Both the position numbers and the translations under genes were made by a program. A DNA stretch of 64,000 nucleotides from Salvator merianae (Eukaryota; Chordata; Lepidosauria; Squamata; Teiidae): NCBI GenBank assembly GCA_003586115.2, contig QVOM02000072.1, positions 1,268,361 through 1,332,360 of the forward strand, written 5' to 3'. Shown here piece by piece: positions 58,401 through 64,000 of the stretch (position 1 is the first letter of the stretch; each line of letters begins with the position of its first letter). A model generated the notes under the pieces. It did not search any database. It was not told where the DNA came from and saw nothing but the letters and a program-made list of their open reading frames with translations.

Positions 58401-61400
58401 TCCACAACCTGTCAAAGTGCTCTGTTGGGATTTCCTTCTTTTAATTGTTATGAATGTTGTGCTGAGATGATGCCAACCGCTTGATATAAGTAATGTGTTT
58501 GGGAAACTGTAGCAAATGGCATTATTCTCATTGTTTGTATGAACTACTTTGATATATTTATGTCTTACCCAGTAATTTTGAGGGCAGTATAAATCTGATA
58601 TACTGTAGATTTACTTTTTATAACATACTGTTTTGGTACATCTCTACTTCTGAAACAAAACTATAATGTAACTGCGTATAAGTGCAGTTCAGTGTAGTGT
58701 TTTTAAAAACGAAAACCCGTTGCTGAATTTTTCCCCTGAAACTTTGTAGATTTTTTTAAAAGGCTAATACAGCAGGCCCTTGCATAAAATGAGGATTGTG
58801 TTTCTTAAAAATGTCACGTTAAGTAAAAATCTGTTGTGGAAGCAAAAGGAATCAGTGGTAATTTGGGGATTTGGCCGGAGGCCAGCTGCCTCTCTGAGTG
58901 GGAGCAGGCGTGGATTTGGTGTCTTCTGAGAAGGGGAGGGGTGGGTCTGGACTGATGCTGAAAGGGAAAACTACCCTAGAGGGCTCTCACCAGAAGCAGC
59001 AACTCATGCCACAGGAGGGGGAGAGGGGCAGAGGCATCTGGGAGGTGGAGCTCGGTTATGGGAGGAGCCAGTGGAGGATGCGTGCCAAAAGGGGAAACTG
59101 CCCTGGGTGCATTCCCTCCATAGCAGAAGTTCCAGAAGCACAAAGAAGAAGCTGGCAGAGGCTGCAGTTTGTGGCATGGGAGAGAGAGAGAACCAAGTAC
59201 GCAGAACCTTCTTGCTAGAAAGCCTTCTGCAGGCTTTTTCGTTGATTGATCTGAAGCGTACCTCTACGATCGCCTTAGATCGTGCCTGTTCTTTTTAATC
59301 CTATTCATCCATGCACGCTAAAAAAAGCAGCTTGAAAGTGGCATAGAGGCTGTAGCTGCCACACGATAAGTGTTCCTGTCGCACCCATAATCCCTATTCA
59401 AGGCCAGAAAATTCATTTCCAAGGTGTATTTTCTGCCTTTAATGCAGAGTAGCGTTACAATGGAAACACTGACTGGCATATGCTACCATCTATAAGCTGC
59501 TTTTGAGCTACATTTTTAACGAATGTAGATGCAGCCTCTGTCTCAGAAAGCGTGGGAAAAGTGACGCTAATGATGCTAATGAAAAGAAGACCTTGCAATG
59601 TATGCCTGGTGATGATTTATAGTGCTACAAATGGATGCTTCTGTGGCCAGCCTCCGTACTAGCTTGGACCTCCAAACTGGGTTGAATAATGCTTTCTGAA
59701 CTGGTTTGTGATGCCAAGTTGCATTGTATCCTAGCCTCATTGGCTAGAACACTGTTTATTGCTGATAGTCATGTGTTATAGGGTCCTTTCTCTTTGTGTT
59801 AGCATCATTTGTTTCATTTTCCACACATTTCCTGGAGGTGGGAAAGTTGCAGTAAGGAGTATTATTTTATACACACACTGAGCCTTTTCTCTCTCTTTCC
59901 CTCACACTCCCTTTATGGCAGCTTCCTGCATTTAACATTACTTAAGTTAGTAATGGAGTTGATTTAGCATTAATGTAGACCAGCCTGAATTAGGCTGGGT
60001 TCTTAACAAGTGAAATGACTAACTATGAAAGTAAATATTCCTCTGTGTTTGCCCTGAAACCTGTTTTGTTTAATGGTAAGAGTTGTTTTTGATCACACAG
60101 TCCCACTGAGAGAAGAGTAAAATAATTTTCGAGTGTGAACATGACAAGTAAGGCTCAGCATGCGGTGCATTAAAGCAATATCCAATTTTTGTAGTGTTGC
60201 CACTGTTTCCCTGTTTTCTCAAAGGGAGTAAACTCGGAAGTAGGTTGGCTGTAGACTGCTGTTTCAAATGCGTAGGCAAAAATTATTTTTGCACAGTTGG
60301 GAAGTGTTATTTTTTTTTATCTAACAGCTTGCAGAAAGCACAAAGAAGCTTGTATTTGGATTTGTCTGTACTGTAGCTTTTTCTTTTGTAGCTAATCTTT
60401 AAACCAGTTTTCTTATATATGTGTTGAAGTCACTGTCCTTTGGGCTTAAGCTCATCCCTGTCTCAAATATACAGGATTGGAATAGCTTAGGGTCGATTTT
60501 TTTCTTCAACAGAAGCTATCAAAATAGCACTGTTATCTTCTATCACTTAGACTCTAGCCAAATAAACTTTTTCTTTTATCCAGAATATTTGGCAGTATCA
60601 GTTTCTGAAAAGGACATTGTCAGAACTCGAAAGTAGCCTATGAGTTATTATGCTTTATCTATCATATTTTTAATACTCTTTTAAGTGACTTACAGAAATT
60701 TGGATGGAGCATGAGCTGAACTGCTTGTCCCACTGCAATAGCCTAAAAAACCCAGAACTATGATTGTAATGTTAAAGCATAGTCTACGTAATTGACTGTA
60801 GTACTGTATCTCTATATAATCATTTATACATCAAGTACTAATGTTATCTTTTCTTCATAGCAACGCTGAATAGTGGAAGTAGAACCATCCACCTCGTTCT
60901 CCTTTCCTTGTTGCTATCATCTACACAAGATAACAAGCTTGTTAACAATTTATTTGATATTTTTGATAAACATATTTGTTTTGGTTGCATTTATAACCTT
61001 TACTAGATGGAGCCAAGGTTGGGAGCAAAACTAAAAACATTTAAGAGAGAAATAAACATTCTTGTGACCTGGAAGGTGCTATACATCTAGTTTAAAGCAG
61101 TGGCACAGGAATCCGTTTTAAACAAAACCCAGTGAAATAAATGAAATTCAGTAAAAGCAATTCCAGGGATGTAGTGTAGGAGCATGGAGGAAGATCATCT
61201 TAATGACCAAAAACATGTACAAAACCCCCTGTTGTTTAACCAATTTTCAGAAGAAATATAATGGTGTTGCTTGATACGCTTAGGAGTAAGAAGGATGAGG
61301 GAATCATTCCATAACCTGAAAGCAGCCAGTAGAAAGTCTCTTTTATATGATGGCAATTTGTGGATCATAGAGGGTCTTAGCATCCATCAGCAATGTAGTG

Positions 61401-64000
61401 TGTGTTTGCTGTATATTCTATGAAGTGATCAGCTGGGGATAACAGATGATTGCACACCTTTTTTTTAATCTCCAAAGGCCCTTATAATTGGAAATAAGAT
61501 TGTGGATCTTGGTAGGAACATTCAGTTTATCTGACGCCTGGACATTTTCACTTTGGGATATAGGAGTTCAAGGATATTGTATCAGTTGTTTACTATGGGA
61601 AAACATCCATTCATAGTGAGACGTCAAATAAAACTGGCTGGAAACTTTTTGCTTGTTGAAGTGATAAAACTGAAATGCCTCAAGATAGTTCCTTTGTGCC
61701 TAGTTTTTTAGATGGAAAATTGAAGAAGGTGGGGATGTTATGTATAGTATAATCTGATCAGTTACACGGCCTATGCTTTGATCCTGTTTTGGGAAGCTAT
61801 CTGTGTTTTTTTAAAAAAAAACCAAAACCAAAACTTGTGTGGTGCGGTATTTTGATTATTTGCTTAAGTAAAGATTGATGGAGGAATATTTGGCTGTTGA
61901 TTTTTATTAGACATCTCAGGAGGTGCTGATATAGGAGTTTTAACTGTTCTTCTAGATCAGCTTGAGGGTTTTGTTGTGATGCCTTGGGCTGGTTTGACTC
62001 CCAGTGATTTATGTTTAATTATGTTAAGAATTTCATTCCTGGGGAGACTGTTTTGATAACGCTATTTAGGACTCTGTGTTTTCACCCTGCTTAATATTTA
62101 AATGAAGTTAGTAAGAGAAGCCATCCAGAACGTTAGAACTAATACATAGTTCTTCCTTGTATAATGTAGTTTTGCTCAAATGTGTTCAGTAACATGTGCC
62201 TTACCTTCTTCAGTGTGATTCTAGAACTTGCTTATATTTAGTTTGGACCCATAGCTTGGACCACTGCTGCTCCTGGCCCAACTAGGTGCCTCATCTCTGC
62301 TATCTTTCTGCTACTAAAAGGAGCAGGTGTGTGTGTGTGCAAGGAGTGGGGATATGCATAAAGGCAGGCATGATCTTTTAGTGTTCAGCTTCATTTTTTT
62401 CTGGCTGAGCAGCAGCAAATGCTGAAGGAACAGAAGCAAGCAGAGAGGCAGGCTGCTTAGAAGAAGAGGGAAGCCACTGAAGTGCGTGGAAACTTGTTCC
62501 TAGAGGGTGGGCGGGCAGGATTGGGCCTCTTCTAGGAGAAACTGCAGGTACTAAAGAGTCTTCCCTGGGCAGAGAGCAGCGGCTTGAAACTTATTCCCCT
62601 CACTGGGATTCCCTGGGAGCATATGGGAGATGGGATGGGAACCCCTTCCCCTTCCCCTTGCAAGCTGCAACTTCAACTCTTTTTGCCAGCATTCAGGAGC
62701 TTTCTTTAAACAATACTCTATTGTTCTTTTGGGGAGATGGGGATCAGAAATGGTGGCTCTGTGTTTTTCCCAGCCCCTATTTATTTAGGAGAATTACTTA
62801 CATAGCAGGTAGCAGCTTGCAGGAATGAAGGAACTGCATTATTTTAGGGATGACTCTAATAGCTTGGTGGATGTGGCTGTAGTTCAGTGGTAGATCAAAC
62901 TGCCTGGAAAGCAGAGGGTTGCCAGTTTGATCCCCAGCCTCTGCCTGGAAAGAGTCAATGGCAAACTACTTCTGTATCTCTGGACAGAGGTGCCCATAGA
63001 AGTGCCCATGGGAGTCTGTCATGAATCAGTGGTACCCAGCCACTAAGAACATGCTAGTGTCTTCCAGCTTTAATACTGGTAAATATTTACAAGCAGCTGT
63101 CAGTTACATATCTCTTAACCTCAGCACCTATCATGCCTGAGAACCTAAGAGTATTGTCCCGTGTTTTTTTTCCTGTTTTCTAAGATCGCAGTATGAGTGA
63201 TCATATTGGCTGGGATCAATAGGCAAAGAGTCATGGATTTATTCATGATATTCAAGACTGTGCATGTTTTTTAAATGAAAATCTGTGCTTCTAATTAAAA
63301 TCTGTGATGTCAGAAAACCAGGCACAATCAAAAACCTCAATTAGACAAATTCCAAATGCTGAAAATTTCATTATTGGATTATAAAATTGATGGATTTTGC
63401 AGAAATAAATAAATTGACAAATTTACTAAGAGATTCTGCTATGTCAGTTTTTGTCAAGAACTGGCAACCCATTATTGACTGTCCACAGACATCAGAGAAA
63501 TGATTACCATTGGCAGGTTTTCAAGAATGATGGGAGACAAAGACATTGGGGTAGTAAAACAATAAACGAGAGGAGCAAAAGGTTAAAGATACCAATCAAT
63601 CGTTCAGAAGACGATCGGAAGCTATCAATTATCAGCAAAGTATAAATTGTACATATTGGTATTTTTAGAGTATTTTATATATTAAAATGTTTTGTACTTA
63701 ATAAAAATAATTTGTTTAAAATCCACAATTAGACAAATTCCTAGTCATAAATCTAGTCTCTTTGCTAAACTAGATTCTGTAGCTGGATGCTTTACATGTT
63801 TTCTTACATGTAGTATCAAAGTTCTGTTTCATATATTTAAGCACCTTGAAGGTCAGATCTTAATGAAGCATGGCTCCAGTTTTTTTTAGTTTTGTTACAT
63901 TAAATTGGAGTATAATTCAAAACATTATTGAATGAAATGAAATATATTTCACATTCCAAAAATATTTTAAAAGATAGCTTTGGGGAAGGTAAATCAGAAT
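55464..64000 (+). other. PTDSS2: PTDSS2 intron 1 (partial)
   Basis: After the donor at 55464 the sequence is AT-rich with short, unconserved frames. I looked for an exon encoding the conserved 'RAHTLTVLF' segment and did not find it, so exon 2 is presumably beyond the window. A SINE lies at 62868-63046. A 57000-57110 frame ('MLCLLLNLLGLIGAG') is unconserved. Confidence 0.7.
62868..63046 (+). mobile_element. tRNA-derived SINE in PTDSS2 intron 1
   Basis: The head 'gtagttcagtggtagatcaa' and box B 'agtttgatcc' are followed by 'ggcaaactacttctgtatct' and a tail 'gtctgtcatgaatcagtggt'. Sense to PTDSS2. Same family as the other four copies. Confidence 0.8.

Noticed and set aside
55464..64000. PTDSS2 exon 2 in the remaining window
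   Set aside because: I looked for the conserved membrane segment that follows exon 1 and found nothing similar.

Overview
The window looks like nuclear DNA of a squamate reptile (lizard, gecko or snake). This is inferred from the repeats: RTE/Bov-B LINE copies, short tRNA-derived SINEs whose 3' part resembles the Bov-B tail, DIRS-type tyrosine-recombinase retrotransposon relics, L2/CR1-type LINE ends, and many short hairpin-rich DNA elements. There is no bacterial or viral gene layout. No CRISPR array, rRNA gene or functional tRNA gene was seen.

The one gene I can name is PTDSS2 (phosphatidylserine synthase 2). Its first coding exon lies at 55189-55463 on the + strand, inside a CpG island at about 54830-55560. 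It ends in a GTGAGA splice donor, and the rest of the window to 64000 is read as intron 1; I did not find exon 2. A second CpG island at about 35000-35720 looks like a promoter. On the minus strand it carries a strong Kozak ATG followed by one codon and a consensus donor (35190-35183). On the plus strand it carries a short Kozak-started ORF (35740-35868) and a downstream donor at 35909. In mammals the gene divergent from PTDSS2 is ANO9, whose protein begins Met-Gln, so ANO9 is a candidate for the minus-strand gene, but no further ANO9 exon was recognised.

From 1 to 35 kb the sequence is mostly transposon relics. There is a DIRS-like element on the minus strand (about 2640-5640: gag, RT and RNase H remains), split by a 207-bp hAT-like MITE with a perfect 8-bp target duplication. 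Hairpin MITEs follow at 5.7, 7.5 and 13.3 kb. Then come a 1168-bp non-autonomous element (15090), a Bov-B copy (20020-21275, minus), a CR1/L2-like 3' end (21310-21803), a degenerate tandem repeat (23147-23565), and a second DIRS-like relic (about 24700-28250, minus) with gag and tyrosine recombinase but no RT recognised between them.

From 36 to 54.5 kb there are three more copies of the 1168-bp family (36677, 43150, 45999), further hairpin elements, SINEs, and a second Bov-B copy (52600-54490). That Bov-B copy was interrupted by a 95-bp MITE with perfect TGTTAAAG duplications.

The least expected signal is in the MITEs. Several carry palindromes directly beside their terminal inverted repeats, and two homologous 38-bp palindromes (13299-13336 and 40107-40144) differ by paired, compensating substitutions. 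That suggests the hairpin fold is maintained rather than the sequence.
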